Position numbers and translations under genes: made by a program. Below the pieces are notes generated by a model. The model saw nothing but the letters and a program-made list of their open reading frames with translations, had not been told where the DNA came from and searched no databases. 12,299 nucleotides of DNA, from the NCBI GenBank assembly GCA_002422125.1, contig DITF01000363.1:359-12657 (forward strand), in the 5' to 3' direction. Below, in pieces: positions 1 through 7,000 of this stretch. The stretch comes from a bacterium UBP17_UBA6191. GTDB lineage: Bacteria; Muiribacteriota; UBA6191. The stretch's first letter is position 1; each line of letters begins with the position of its first letter.

Positions 1-558
1 CACGGTACTTGTTCACTATCGATCATTTCATATATTTAGCCTTGGAAGATGGTCCTCCCCGATTCCTACGGAATTTCACGTGCTCCGCAGTACTTGGGAC
101 ATGAATTACACCAGATAATCATCACTTAAGGTACGGGGCTCTCACCCTGTGTCGCCGGCCTTCCCAGACCGTTCCCCTGTAATCATCACCTCGTGACGCT
201 GTTATGCAGAACAGCAACACTCATATCCCGCAACACCAAACACGCAACGCCTGCTAGCTTACACATGCTTGGTTTAGGCTCTTCCCCTTTCGCTCGCCAC
301 TACTCAGGGAATCTCATTTTGGTTTCTTTTCCTCCGGTTACTAAGATGTTTCAATTCGCCGGGTTCCCTCCTGCCTGCCTATAGGATTGCTCCACTTTAG
401 CAGGCGGTGACAGGCCTTCAGCCTGACGGGTTGCCCCATTCGGACACCTAGGGGTCAAAGCTTTGGTGCAGCTCGCCCTAGATTTTCGCAGCTTTCGCGT
501 CCTTCATCGGTATGAAATGTCAAGGCATCCACCGTACGCCTTTACTTATCTACTTAAA
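1..558 (-). rRNA. rrl: 23S ribosomal RNA, 5' portion (partial)
   Basis: Read on the minus strand this is the 5' part (domain I) of bacterial large-subunit rRNA. The start carries the familiar GGCGTACGGTGGATGCC and GATGAAGGACG stretches, followed by the conserved GAATGGGGCAACCC and GTAGTGGCGAGCGAAAGGGGAAGAGCC blocks. The gene runs off the left edge of the window, so roughly the first 550 nt are present. The mature 5' end is placed near 558 by matching the TTAAG at 553-557 to the start of E. coli 23S; it could be off by several bases. No protein-coding gene should be called inside it. The gene has its own promoter upstream (780-808) and no 16S gene precedes it on this strand. Confidence 0.97.
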
Positions 559-773
559 AAAGAATCTGTGCAATAATATCGCCTTGAATTCAATCGCTTA
601 TGCTCACTCCTAAAAGCAAGCAAAGCTCTTTCCAATTATCTCGCTCGTTCACACTCGCAGCCTAAGCTGCAAAGCGCTCTCGGTTTAAAATTTTTCTCTT
701 GGAAAAACCTAATATCTTGTCCCTTATTTCTGTTGTCTAAGCTTCAATCTCAAGAACCTTCGTCCTCGAGAGG
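559..773 (-). other. 23S rRNA leader (transcribed spacer), no tRNA seen
   Basis: This is the stretch between the predicted transcription start (near 773) and the mature 23S 5' end. In an ordinary rRNA operon it would be the 16S-23S spacer. Here I find no 16S 3' end and no tRNA-like cloverleaf with a TTCGA loop. It contains a small hairpin, GCAGC-TTAG-GCTGC, at about 657-670. Two sequences vaguely resemble the antitermination boxA (GCGCTTTGCA and GAGCTTTGC), but neither is close enough to call. It probably supplies the 5' strand of the 23S processing stem, whose 3' partner lies outside the window. Confidence 0.55.
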
Positions 774-779
774 ATGCAT

Positions 780-835
780 ATAATACGCTCACTAATTACA
801 AATGTAAAGAGAAAAATAAAAAATTTTGTTTGTTG
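780..835 (-). promoter_or_regulatory. Strong sigma-70-type promoter of the 23S rRNA gene
   Basis: On the minus strand a -35 box TTTACA (803-808) is followed by exactly 17 bp and a -10 box TATTAT (780-785). Directly upstream (809-835) is a run made almost only of A and T, the composition expected of an UP element that boosts rRNA promoters through the RNA polymerase alpha C-terminal domain. The predicted start is near 773. Its position between a protein-gene terminator (894-918) and the 23S gene indicates that the 23S transcript starts here. Confidence 0.75.
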
Positions 836-893
836 CTATACAGTTGGATAAATTTGCGGCCAATGCCATTAAAATGCGGTATCAAGTAAGATT

Positions 894-918
894 AAAAACA
901 AGCACCAAGAGCCTGTTT
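894..918 (-). terminator. Rho-independent terminator of the leftward methyltransferase operon
   Basis: On the minus strand AAACAGGC (911-918) can pair with GCTTGTTT (896-903), giving 8 bp with one G-U pair and a 7-nt loop. A run of five U follows. It lies 6 bases past the TAG stop of the methyltransferase gene. It would keep protein-operon transcription out of the 23S gene. Confidence 0.65.
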
Positions 919-923
919 ACGAT

Positions 924-1661
924 CTAAGCCTTCTGGAGAATATAGAACACATAACCGTATTCACAGCCATATCGCTGATAAAGCTTCATCTCAGCCTCAA
1001 GGCCGGAAAAAAACTGATTGGCCTTACGGTTGCGCACAAAACGGGGGCGCATAATTTTAATTCTTTCCTTAAGCTGACTATAATATTCATCCTCCCAGTC
1101 AAAGGAGGGAAGTACAAAATGGTCGTGAACCCGATACCCAAGATTCTCGGCCTTACGACAGTTCTCTTCAATCCCACTCATCTCTGGATACGCCTGCCTC
1201 CAAAACGCCACAGGTTCTGCAGAAGGTGAATCAATAAGCCAGCTCGCCTCTGAGAAAGCAATTACCCCACCATCCCTCAGCAAATCACGCCATTGTAAAA
1301 GCCCCTTCTCAAATCCCATAATGTAAAGACAGCCTTCAGCCCAGATCACATCGTAGGGATCTAGGGAGCAGGATGGCACAAACATGGAACCTTCCACAGT
1401 CTGGATTCTGCCTCCAAAGCCAGAGGCCATAGCCCTAGCTTCCAGAGTTCTCAAGTAGGGTGCATGATTATCCAAGGCTGTGATACTAGCTCTAGTGTTT
1501 TGGGCCAGAACCATGGTCTGAGCACCGGAACCACATCCAATCTCAAATATATCCATAGGTTCCAAGATCTCACGCACGGACTGCAAAGCCTTAACTGTAC
1601 TAGCCTCACTACCGGGAGCCAGCCTGTCCATTTCCGAAAATACTTCAAAAAAAAGATTCAT
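924..1661 (-). CDS. Class I SAM-dependent methyltransferase
   Basis: A 245-residue soluble protein with a Rossmann-type methyltransferase core. The SAM-binding glycine motif FEIGCGSGA is at residues 39-47. The acidic residue at the end of strand 2, which binds the ribose, is D64 in TALDNH. The motif IV region YDVIWAEG is at 103-110, and a LLRDGGVIAFSE post-motif strand is at 127-138. The C-terminal third (about 150-245) is specific to this protein and probably helps choose the substrate, which cannot be told from sequence. The ATG overlaps the stop of the upstream secreted-protein gene as ATGA, so the two are translationally coupled. A terminator follows at once. It is the second methyltransferase in the divergent cluster, the other being at 4891-5973. 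Confidence 0.88.
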   Translation of the reverse strand: MNLFFEVFSEMDRLAPGSEASTVKALQSVREILEPMDIFEIGCGSGAQTMVLAQNTRASITALDNHAPYLRTLEARAMASGFGGRIQTVEGSMFVPSCSLDPYDVIWAEGCLYIMGFEKGLLQWRDLLRDGGVIAFSEASWLIDSPSAEPVAFWRQAYPEMSGIEENCRKAENLGYRVHDHFVLPSFDWEDEYYSQLKERIKIMRPRFVRNRKANQFFSGLEAEMKLYQRYGCEYGYVFYILQKA

Positions 1662-2518
1662 AATACAAAATAGAAGTTGGAGTGTGGTAAGTCACGAGGA
1701 ATGTAATATTCCCCGGCTTTTACATATAATGATGGCAACACCGGACTTGAGGTGATGGGGGCCGCCAACAGGCGATACCAGATAAATTCAACCTGTTCCA
1801 CTTTTTTTAGTTTAATGGATTGTCCTGAACGAAATGCGACTTTTACCCTAGCCGCCGCCTTGACTCCGCTATCTGTGCGAACCTGAATACCTCCCAGATT
1901 CTGATACTCTGGATAACGGGAGCGAAAACTGCTTAAATTCTCAAGTAACACAGTAAATTCCAAAGATGTCTCTTTCTGAAAGCGATGTTCTTGCTCACTC
2001 ACTTTCACAGACCCAATTTCTCGTCCTAGTTCTCGACCGCGCTTGTAATGAAGCCAGAACTTGCGATCTCCATGCCCAGGAAAATGTGAATCCAATGCAG
2101 GCACTGCCCACAAATCAGCCAATTCAACCAAAGAATGCGAAAACTCAAGGCTGCGCCTGGAATTTAAATCATCCAAAACTGGAGTCAATGCGTCACGAGT
2201 GATCGGAGATATCTGCCGACAATACGCTGTAAAATCATCAACCTTCTCTTTGGAGTCCAGACTTTCAGAAAACTCCTGACTCAGCTTAAGCCAATTTGCC
2301 TTCAAGCCCTCATCATCCTGAGATTTTTCATAGGCTTCGGTGATCCTACCCGCCTCAACAGCGCAGGCAAAATCCAGCCGCGAACGGGATGGTAAAGATT
2401 CTGAGTCCGTTACTTCCTCAGACTGCTCTAAACTCTCTATACCCGCAATTCCTGAAAAATCGGGTTCCGAGGACCATGCCAGTGAAATACCAAGCAATAA
2501 AAAAATGGAACAAAACAT
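1658..2518 (-). CDS. Secreted protein of unknown function
   Basis: A 286-residue protein I do not recognise. Residues 1-16 form a hydrophobic Sec-type signal (FLLLGISLAW, then SS-EPD as probable cleavage zone), although the n-region has no positive charge. The mature part starts with an acidic, Ser/Glu-rich linker (about 17-45). A mostly helical middle follows, then a C-terminal half with alternating beta-like strands (VKAAARVKVAF at about 220-230). The ATG at 2518 is preceded by no Shine-Dalgarno sequence and abuts a 14-bp palindrome. An in-frame stop lies a few codons upstream, so no longer ATG start exists. It is the first gene of a two-gene leftward operon and overlaps the methyltransferase by four bases. 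It probably acts in the periplasm or outer envelope. Confidence 0.7.
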   Translation of the reverse strand: MFCSIFLLLGISLAWSSEPDFSGIAGIESLEQSEEVTDSESLPSRSRLDFACAVEAGRITEAYEKSQDDEGLKANWLKLSQEFSESLDSKEKVDDFTAYCRQISPITRDALTPVLDDLNSRRSLEFSHSLVELADLWAVPALDSHFPGHGDRKFWLHYKRGRELGREIGSVKVSEQEHRFQKETSLEFTVLLENLSSFRSRYPEYQNLGGIQVRTDSGVKAAARVKVAFRSGQSIKLKKVEQVEFIWYRLLAAPITSSPVLPSLYVKAGEYYIPRDLPHSNFYFVL

Positions 2519-2519
2519 A

Positions 2520-2533
2520 TAGCTTATAAGCTA
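2520..2533. promoter_or_regulatory. Perfect 14-bp palindrome in the divergent intergenic region (possible operator)
   Basis: TAGCTTATAAGCTA reads the same on both strands. It lies in the 62-bp space between two divergent start codons (2518 leftward, 2581 rightward), one base from the leftward ATG. Such a site fits a dimeric repressor or a shared control element for both operons. I could not find a convincing -35/-10 pair for either direction, so the promoters are not called. AT-rich palindromes of this length can also occur by chance. Confidence 0.35.
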
Positions 2534-2580
2534 ACAGGATTGGCAACAAAAATAAACTGGCTTCGTAGTATCTTAGAATC

Positions 2581-4227
2581 ATGGCCCATCATTTTCTGTT
2601 AATTTTTTGTTTTGTGTACATCCTGCCAGCCAATGGCTTTGAAGGATTGGAGCAAAGATCTAATACCACTGCTCCTTTAGAAGTGCGGATGGAAATCGAA
2701 CAAAATGCCGATGGAGCAGCTTACAGACACGCCGAGCATAGAAGTAGTGACAAGAGTCAAAGTCTTGAAATCAAAACTCCCGGTGGGGTTCAGTTCACCG
2801 TGTTTCGTCGCGAACAAAATTATTCTTTAAGAAATATCATCAAAGCCCACACAGAAATTGAGGCTCAGGGCAGTGCCCAGATAAACTATCCAATTGATGA
2901 AAAAATTGCATCCGAGATAATGGATCAGGCCATAGAAGCACAGGTACAGGGAAATGCCTATGCAGATGTCAACGCATCGGGCAGAGCGCAGGTGAACAGT
3001 GAGGCAGTGGTTGATTTACTGACCCGTCAGAAAGAAGAAGGGTTTTTAATCGTATTACCTGTGAAGCTCTCCGATGGTGGAGCAAGACTAACTTTTGAAA
3101 CGGGCATCAAACAAAGAACCGATGTGGCTGTTTTAAGGCTTGTTAGTGCCAGAGCCAATATTAGCGCAGAGGGCAATGCCGAGATCAATGCTGGTATTGA
3201 CGCCACCGGCACAATCAATGGACAGAGTTTTCCCTACTCAGGCCGGTATAAGGAACAATTCAGTGCGGCTGGCAACAAAACAGTGGATCTATTGGATGCG
3301 GCTCAGAATCTAGGTCTTCCCACAGAAGTGAGATCAGAATCGACTTATCTTGTGATTCCGGTTGGGATCGGATTTTACTCGGAAAATGGCTCAAAAATCC
3401 GACTGCTGGTTGATCTGAAACCAGAGCGTATGAATCAGGCCCTTAGCTTTCGAGCACCCCAGAGTGAAGCCGATCTGAACAATTTTTTCCTGAATGCCTT
3501 AGGTGGGGCCGCCCTTGAAGCCGAGGGCAGGGCCAATTTTGACTCCTTCACCATTCTGGCTGGGTTTAATACAAGCTTTCAGACTTTTGAAGTCAACCTT
3601 CAGGAAGTCACAGGAAACTCCACAAGAGCCACCATGCCAATTCAGGCTAAGGCTTCCGTCTATGCCGGAGTTGTAACACAGAATACCTCAGTGCGCCTGA
3701 TAGCCGAAGCCGAAGCCAAAATGCTTCAGGCCCATGGTGGAGCTTACATTGAATGGGAGCAAAAACTCTCTCATGGTTTCAGCTTTTCCGTGCTTACTGG
3801 TTATGAAAGACACCTTGCATTTTCAGGAGTTCCTGAGACTGGTTTTAGCAATAGTATAGGCGGTTCTGGGGCTATTCCTCATGGAAGCTATAACTACGGG
3901 GCCAACCAGAACACCGTCATCAATCCTGGGGAAACCGGGTATGCCATGCATCAGGAAGTCCCACTTCACCTGAGGCTTCAGAGAAGCTATCAGGCCGGTG
4001 GTAGTACAGATACCATCTATGGAAGTGGCCATGCCGTGTTTTCCGATCAGAGTGGAAGCTGGGATGTTCAAAGAGCCGGCGTCGGAGCGGGGTATAACAC
4101 AATAAAAAATCAATATACTCCTGGTGCTATTAATGGCTGGGGAGTAGATGCCTCAGTCTACAGGCAACAATCTCCTGGGATGGAACCACAGGTAGGTGCG
4201 GCGGTCGGATTTTCGGCCTTTTTCTGA
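2581..4227 (+). CDS. Large secreted, repeat-containing putative outer-membrane or surface protein
   Basis: 548 residues with an N-terminal signal peptide (hydrophobic residues 4-18, probable cleavage near ANG-FEG, about 20). I do not recognise a named family. The chain shows internal repeats: a beta-rich Ala/Gly motif recurs at 94-101 (EAQGSAQI), 195-202 (SAEGNAEI) and 313-319 (EAEGRAN). Each is followed by a strand-turn-strand unit: 155-176, 256-280 and 351-380. The first two units share VDLL (144-147, 235-238) before the strands. The last 160 residues are rich in Gly, Tyr and aromatic alternation (SFSVLTGYERHLAF, GVGAGY) and the protein ends in FSAFF. A terminal Phe is typical of outer-membrane beta-barrels, but the strands are not regular enough to be sure. 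Its TGA overlaps the next ATG by one base (TGATG). Confidence 0.75.
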   Translation: MAHHFLLIFCFVYILPANGFEGLEQRSNTTAPLEVRMEIEQNADGAAYRHAEHRSSDKSQSLEIKTPGGVQFTVFRREQNYSLRNIIKAHTEIEAQGSAQINYPIDEKIASEIMDQAIEAQVQGNAYADVNASGRAQVNSEAVVDLLTRQKEEGFLIVLPVKLSDGGARLTFETGIKQRTDVAVLRLVSARANISAEGNAEINAGIDATGTINGQSFPYSGRYKEQFSAAGNKTVDLLDAAQNLGLPTEVRSESTYLVIPVGIGFYSENGSKIRLLVDLKPERMNQALSFRAPQSEADLNNFFLNALGGAALEAEGRANFDSFTILAGFNTSFQTFEVNLQEVTGNSTRATMPIQAKASVYAGVVTQNTSVRLIAEAEAKMLQAHGGAYIEWEQKLSHGFSFSVLTGYERHLAFSGVPETGFSNSIGGSGAIPHGSYNYGANQNTVINPGETGYAMHQEVPLHLRLQRSYQAGGSTDTIYGSGHAVFSDQSGSWDVQRAGVGAGYNTIKNQYTPGAINGWGVDASVYRQQSPGMEPQVGAAVGFSAFF

Positions 4228-4907
4228 TGCGAGTTCTGCTTTTAATTCTACTGCTTTCCAAGGCACTCGCTAGCTCCTGTCTAAGTGAGTTGTTAAAAAT
4301 TCGTGATCAAGGTTTTTCCAGCATGCTGATTGAAAAATCAAGAGAATGTCTAAAAAATGAACCCAATTCCGCCCCGCTTCATCGCTTGCGGGGACTAATT
4401 TTTATGGAGGCCAACCAGCCTTTGGCGGCAGCAGCCGCCTTTCGCCATGCTCAAGAGCTGGATCCAAGTATTGAAGATGTCTGGTTTTACGAACTAGTGG
4501 CCTATTTACAGGCCAAAGACCCATTAAAACGCCACCGGCACAGCATAAAGCGCATCAAAACTCGCTTTTCAAAAAGACCGGAACTACTTGCAGAAGCCGG
4601 AAATATTTTGATTCAGGCCAAAGAAATGGCCACGGCCTTTGAATTCTTCAAAGGGCTTTTGGAAGAAAATTACCCAGAGCCTTGGTTATATCATTTAAAA
4701 CTGGGACAGATGTATTGCCTGATCAAAAGCTGGGACGAAGCTTTACAGCAATTGGTCTTGGCCCAGAAACTCAATCCAAAATCCCCCATTCCCTATCATT
4801 GGCTAGGTAAAGTATGGGAGAGTAAGGGTGATAAAGATTATGCCCAGGCATTTTATGAGGATGCCAGAAACATGGGTTATACTGAACCCAATGGAAACGC
4901 TCGATAA
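4227..4907 (+). CDS. Secreted tetratricopeptide-repeat (TPR) protein
   Basis: 226 residues. Residues 1-16 (MRVLLLILLLSKALAS) form a short signal peptide with ALAS as likely cleavage site, leaving C18 near the mature start. The rest is helical with TPR-like pairs. The clearest are at about 49-82 (LHRLRGLIF, then AAAAFRHAQELDP), 153-186 (WLYHLKLGQMYC, then ALQQLVLAQKLNP) and 187-219 (PYHWLGKVWESKGD, then AQAFYEDARNMG); a weaker one is at 118-148. TPRs bind partner proteins, so this is probably a periplasmic scaffold for the other secreted products of the operon. It starts on the stop codon of the preceding gene and its last 17 bases overlap the next gene, so tight translational coupling is expected. 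Confidence 0.85.
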   Translation: MRVLLLILLLSKALASSCLSELLKIRDQGFSSMLIEKSRECLKNEPNSAPLHRLRGLIFMEANQPLAAAAAFRHAQELDPSIEDVWFYELVAYLQAKDPLKRHRHSIKRIKTRFSKRPELLAEAGNILIQAKEMATAFEFFKGLLEENYPEPWLYHLKLGQMYCLIKSWDEALQQLVLAQKLNPKSPIPYHWLGKVWESKGDKDYAQAFYEDARNMGYTEPNGNAR

Positions 4908-5973
4908 ACTAGCCAAACACTACGATCTAGAGGCCCGAACCAGGCTGGAAAAGCCGCATGAATCAGGAATCTATTCGCAAAATCTAAAAACATTGAATCC
5001 AGAAAACTCGCGATTAGGATTCGGCTGCGCCGAACTTTTTGCCTTTCTTGATGAAAAGCAAATCCGGGGCAAGAGAGTATTAGACATTGGTTGTGGGGCT
5101 GGGGCTGATATGATTTATCTAAACCAGCTTTTTTCTCCACAAACGATTACGGGAATTGATATCTCTAATGAAATGGTACAACTCGCGAGCAAAAGATTTG
5201 TGGGCAGCAATTTGAAAGCCATCCAAACTTCAATCCATGAATTTGAGGAACAGCAACACTACGACCAGATCATATCCAATGCCGTAATCCACTTAAATCA
5301 AGACAAAAGCCGCATCTTTCAAAAAATCTATACCTTGTTAAAAGATGATGGGGAGTTTTTATGTGCCGATTTTATGACAGAACAACCGGTAGCACCGCAA
5401 CTACTTGAGGAGTTTTTGGCATCGGGAGGTCTGTTTTTATTCGGAGGACTGGAATCCAAGGAAGTCTATCTCAATGGCTTGGCTGAAGCTGGTTTTGAAG
5501 AAGTGGAAGTTCTGGAAACCCGTTCTTTTGATCCCACAAATCAGATCCAAAACTTGCTGACACAGAATCCCGCACTACTAAAGAGTTTGAAACAATCCAA
5601 ATTTCTGATTGTGATCTTAAAGGCAAAAAAACAAGCCCAATACCAATTGATATCTCTTTATTGTCCCCAATGCAAAATGCCCCGTAAGATCAGACATTAC
5701 CCCAGTCTCAACCAACAGATTCACCGCACTCTTTGCAAGAATTTCCCAAATACCTTATTTGAGCCGTGTCCATCCTGCGAAAGACTGGAAATCGAAGCAC
5801 CAATGCAATACCATGACATGGATGCAAAAAAAATGGCTGTGGTTTTGCCACCGGAACAAAAACATCTCCAATCCGAACTGGCCCGATCACTTCTTGAGCC
5901 AATGCAAAAACAGATGCCGCATTATCGGTTTAATCTGTGTTTTGGCCTTGCTGAACTGCAAAAGTTTCGCTAA
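4891..5973 (+). CDS. ArsM-like methyltransferase fused to a CpXC zinc-ribbon domain
   Basis: 360 residues from the ATG at 4891. An ATG at 4828 is in frame, but it would add 21 residues that only mirror the TPR gene in another frame. Residues 1-245 are a class I methyltransferase: motif I VLDIGCGAGAD (63-73), acidic D90 in GIDIS. The layout ISNAVIHLNQDKS...LLKDDGEFLCADF...YLNGLAEAGFEEVEVLE matches the arsenite methyltransferase (ArsM) branch. Where ArsM has SNCVINL this protein has A131, and no Cys occurs in the 166-205 stretch where another metal-binding Cys is expected, so arsenic is an unlikely substrate. Residues 256-322 match the CpXC domain: CPQC (258-261), CPSC (293-296) and the diagnostic YHDMD (307-311) with a following hydrophobic strand. 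The four cysteines probably bind zinc. No signal peptide, so it is cytoplasmic. Confidence 0.85.
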   Translation: METLDKLAKHYDLEARTRLEKPHESGIYSQNLKTLNPENSRLGFGCAELFAFLDEKQIRGKRVLDIGCGAGADMIYLNQLFSPQTITGIDISNEMVQLASKRFVGSNLKAIQTSIHEFEEQQHYDQIISNAVIHLNQDKSRIFQKIYTLLKDDGEFLCADFMTEQPVAPQLLEEFLASGGLFLFGGLESKEVYLNGLAEAGFEEVEVLETRSFDPTNQIQNLLTQNPALLKSLKQSKFLIVILKAKKQAQYQLISLYCPQCKMPRKIRHYPSLNQQIHRTLCKNFPNTLFEPCPSCERLEIEAPMQYHDMDAKKMAVVLPPEQKHLQSELARSLLEPMQKQMPHYRFNLCFGLAELQKFR

Positions 5974-6499
5974 TACCAATGTTCGAGCCTACCTTCCCGA
6001 CATTGAACTACCAATGCCAATGCCTGAAATGGTGTCCCTTTGTGTATTTCATCCTGGAAATGACAATCGGGAATTATTAAGCTGGATCTCAGAACTTTCC
6101 CTTAGGGAAAATGAAGTTAAAGGCATGCTCTTTTTCAGCATTGTATGGCCAGGCAACAGAATCAACCTTCTTCCCCCATCCCAAAGGCTGGATGTTTTAA
6201 GAAGAGAAACTCAAGCAGCTTTGCGGGAATATGAAAGAAATGAAGACGAAGACAGGTTACTGTCTGCCATGCGCATCGTCTATATAGGTGACTGGGAGAA
6301 AAAACTCTATCGCAAATACAATCTGGACACTCAGACAACAGCTCTGATTCTGTTTGATTCCGAAGGTAATGAGGCAGGCCGCTGGGAACGATTTAGTAAA
6401 ATATCGGCTCTAAGCTTAAGAACCGCACTGTTTAAACTCAAACAGGCCACAGCAACCCAGATCAATCCTATGGAATTTTCAGGATTCTCCTCGCCTTGA
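5894..6499 (+). CDS. Small exported protein, possibly thioredoxin-like without CxxC
   Basis: The open frame extends back to an ATG at 5759, but that start would put the signal sequence about 55 residues inside the protein. I prefer the TTG at 5894. It gives 201 residues with a basic n-region (MSQCKNRCR), a hydrophobic core (10-20) and either a weak lipobox LLNC (C22) or signal peptidase I cleavage after SFA (26). There is no Shine-Dalgarno sequence; translation is probably coupled to the CpXC gene, whose last 80 bases it overlaps in another frame. Residues 127-165 (RIVYIGDWEKKLYRKYNL, then TTALILFDSEGNEAGRW) resemble the C-terminal half of a thioredoxin or TlpA fold, including a strand ending in DSEGN. 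No CxxC is present, so oxidoreductase activity is unlikely. Function unknown; it is the last gene of the rightward operon. Confidence 0.6.
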   Translation: MSQCKNRCRIIGLICVLALLNCKSFANTNVRAYLPDIELPMPMPEMVSLCVFHPGNDNRELLSWISELSLRENEVKGMLFFSIVWPGNRINLLPPSQRLDVLRRETQAALREYERNEDEDRLLSAMRIVYIGDWEKKLYRKYNLDTQTTALILFDSEGNEAGRWERFSKISALSLRTALFKLKQATATQINPMEFSGFSSP

Positions 6500-6886
6500 G
6501 ATGGCATGTAAGCCCCAAACCAGAAAAAACAGAACTACAATCCCAGTGTAATGAGCCACCATCCCAAAGTGAGCCTTGGAAATAAACCCACCCATCAGTC
6601 CATTAATTCTAGCCAGAAGTTCAGGCCAGAGATTTAATCCAACAAACAAATGGTAAAACACAATCCAGGAAGAAAACAGCCTGTCCCAGGGAGAAATAAT
6701 AATGCTTCTGACAAACACCAAAAACAAAAACCAGGCACACAGATACAACAGAAATATAAAGGCTCCATGTGCCAAAAAATAGCTATCCATAAAGGAGTAG
6801 CCAGTCACTCTTGTCAATAAAACCATGATACCCTGAAAAAAAATCGGATATCCCAATGTCAAATAGGCCCAGTTTCTGGCAGTCAT
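6479..6886 (-). CDS. Integral membrane protein of unknown function
   Basis: From the ATG at 6886 this is a 135-residue protein. An in-frame ATG at 6931 would give 150 residues, but AAAGGA (6892-6897 on the minus strand) sits 5 bases before 6886, which favours the shorter form. Four hydrophobic segments are visible, at about residues 6-26, 39-61, 72-90 and 107-128, with a positive C-terminal tail (SRRGES). Small polar residues and histidines in and near helices (LAHGAF, KAHFGMVAHYTG) may hint at a ligand or cofactor, but no family is recognised. The gene converges on the preceding operon and its last 21 bases overlap that gene on the opposite strand. No terminator is visible between them. Confidence 0.65.
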   Translation of the reverse strand: MTARNWAYLTLGYPIFFQGIMVLLTRVTGYSFMDSYFLAHGAFIFLLYLCAWFLFLVFVRSIIISPWDRLFSSWIVFYHLFVGLNLWPELLARINGLMGGFISKAHFGMVAHYTGIVVLFFLVWGLHAISRRGES

Positions 6887-6909
6887 GTCCATCCTTTGCT
6901 CAACCCGAA

Positions 6910-6938
6910 TTGTTATCGGTAAAGTACTCAAATAACTG
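6910..6938 (+). promoter_or_regulatory. Weak candidate promoter for the sigma-factor operon
   Basis: TTGTTA (6910-6915) is followed by 17 bp and TAACTG (6933-6938), upstream of the 54-codon gene at 7001. Only the -35 box is a good match. If the sigma factor controls its own operon, its true promoter would not look like this one, and an unrecognised ECF-type promoter could lie in 6939-6987. Confidence 0.22.
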
Positions 6939-7000
6939 AAGAAGCACTCCGATGAGATCCACAGTCGTTTTGTTACTCTTGGGATTCAAGGAGGAATACC

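Noticed and set aside
193..384. Open frame of 63 codons on the plus strand
   Set aside because: It lies wholly inside the antisense of conserved 23S rRNA sequence.
559..773. tRNA or boxA antiterminator in the 23S leader
   Set aside because: No cloverleaf with a TTCGA loop could be built, and the two boxA-like strings differ from GCTCTTTAACA at several positions.
2061..2279. Plus-strand frames inside the leftward secreted-protein gene
   Set aside because: They lack ribosome binding sites and sit opposite a coding gene with a signal peptide and operon overlap; read as shadows.
4828..4890. Upstream ATG that would lengthen the ArsM-CpXC protein by 21 residues
   Set aside because: The extension only reads the TPR gene in another frame; the methyltransferase fold begins after the ATG at 4891.
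5759..5893. ATG start giving a 246-residue version of the exported protein
   Set aside because: It would put the signal sequence about 55 residues inside and overlap the CpXC gene by 215 bases; the first part looks like out-of-frame sequence.
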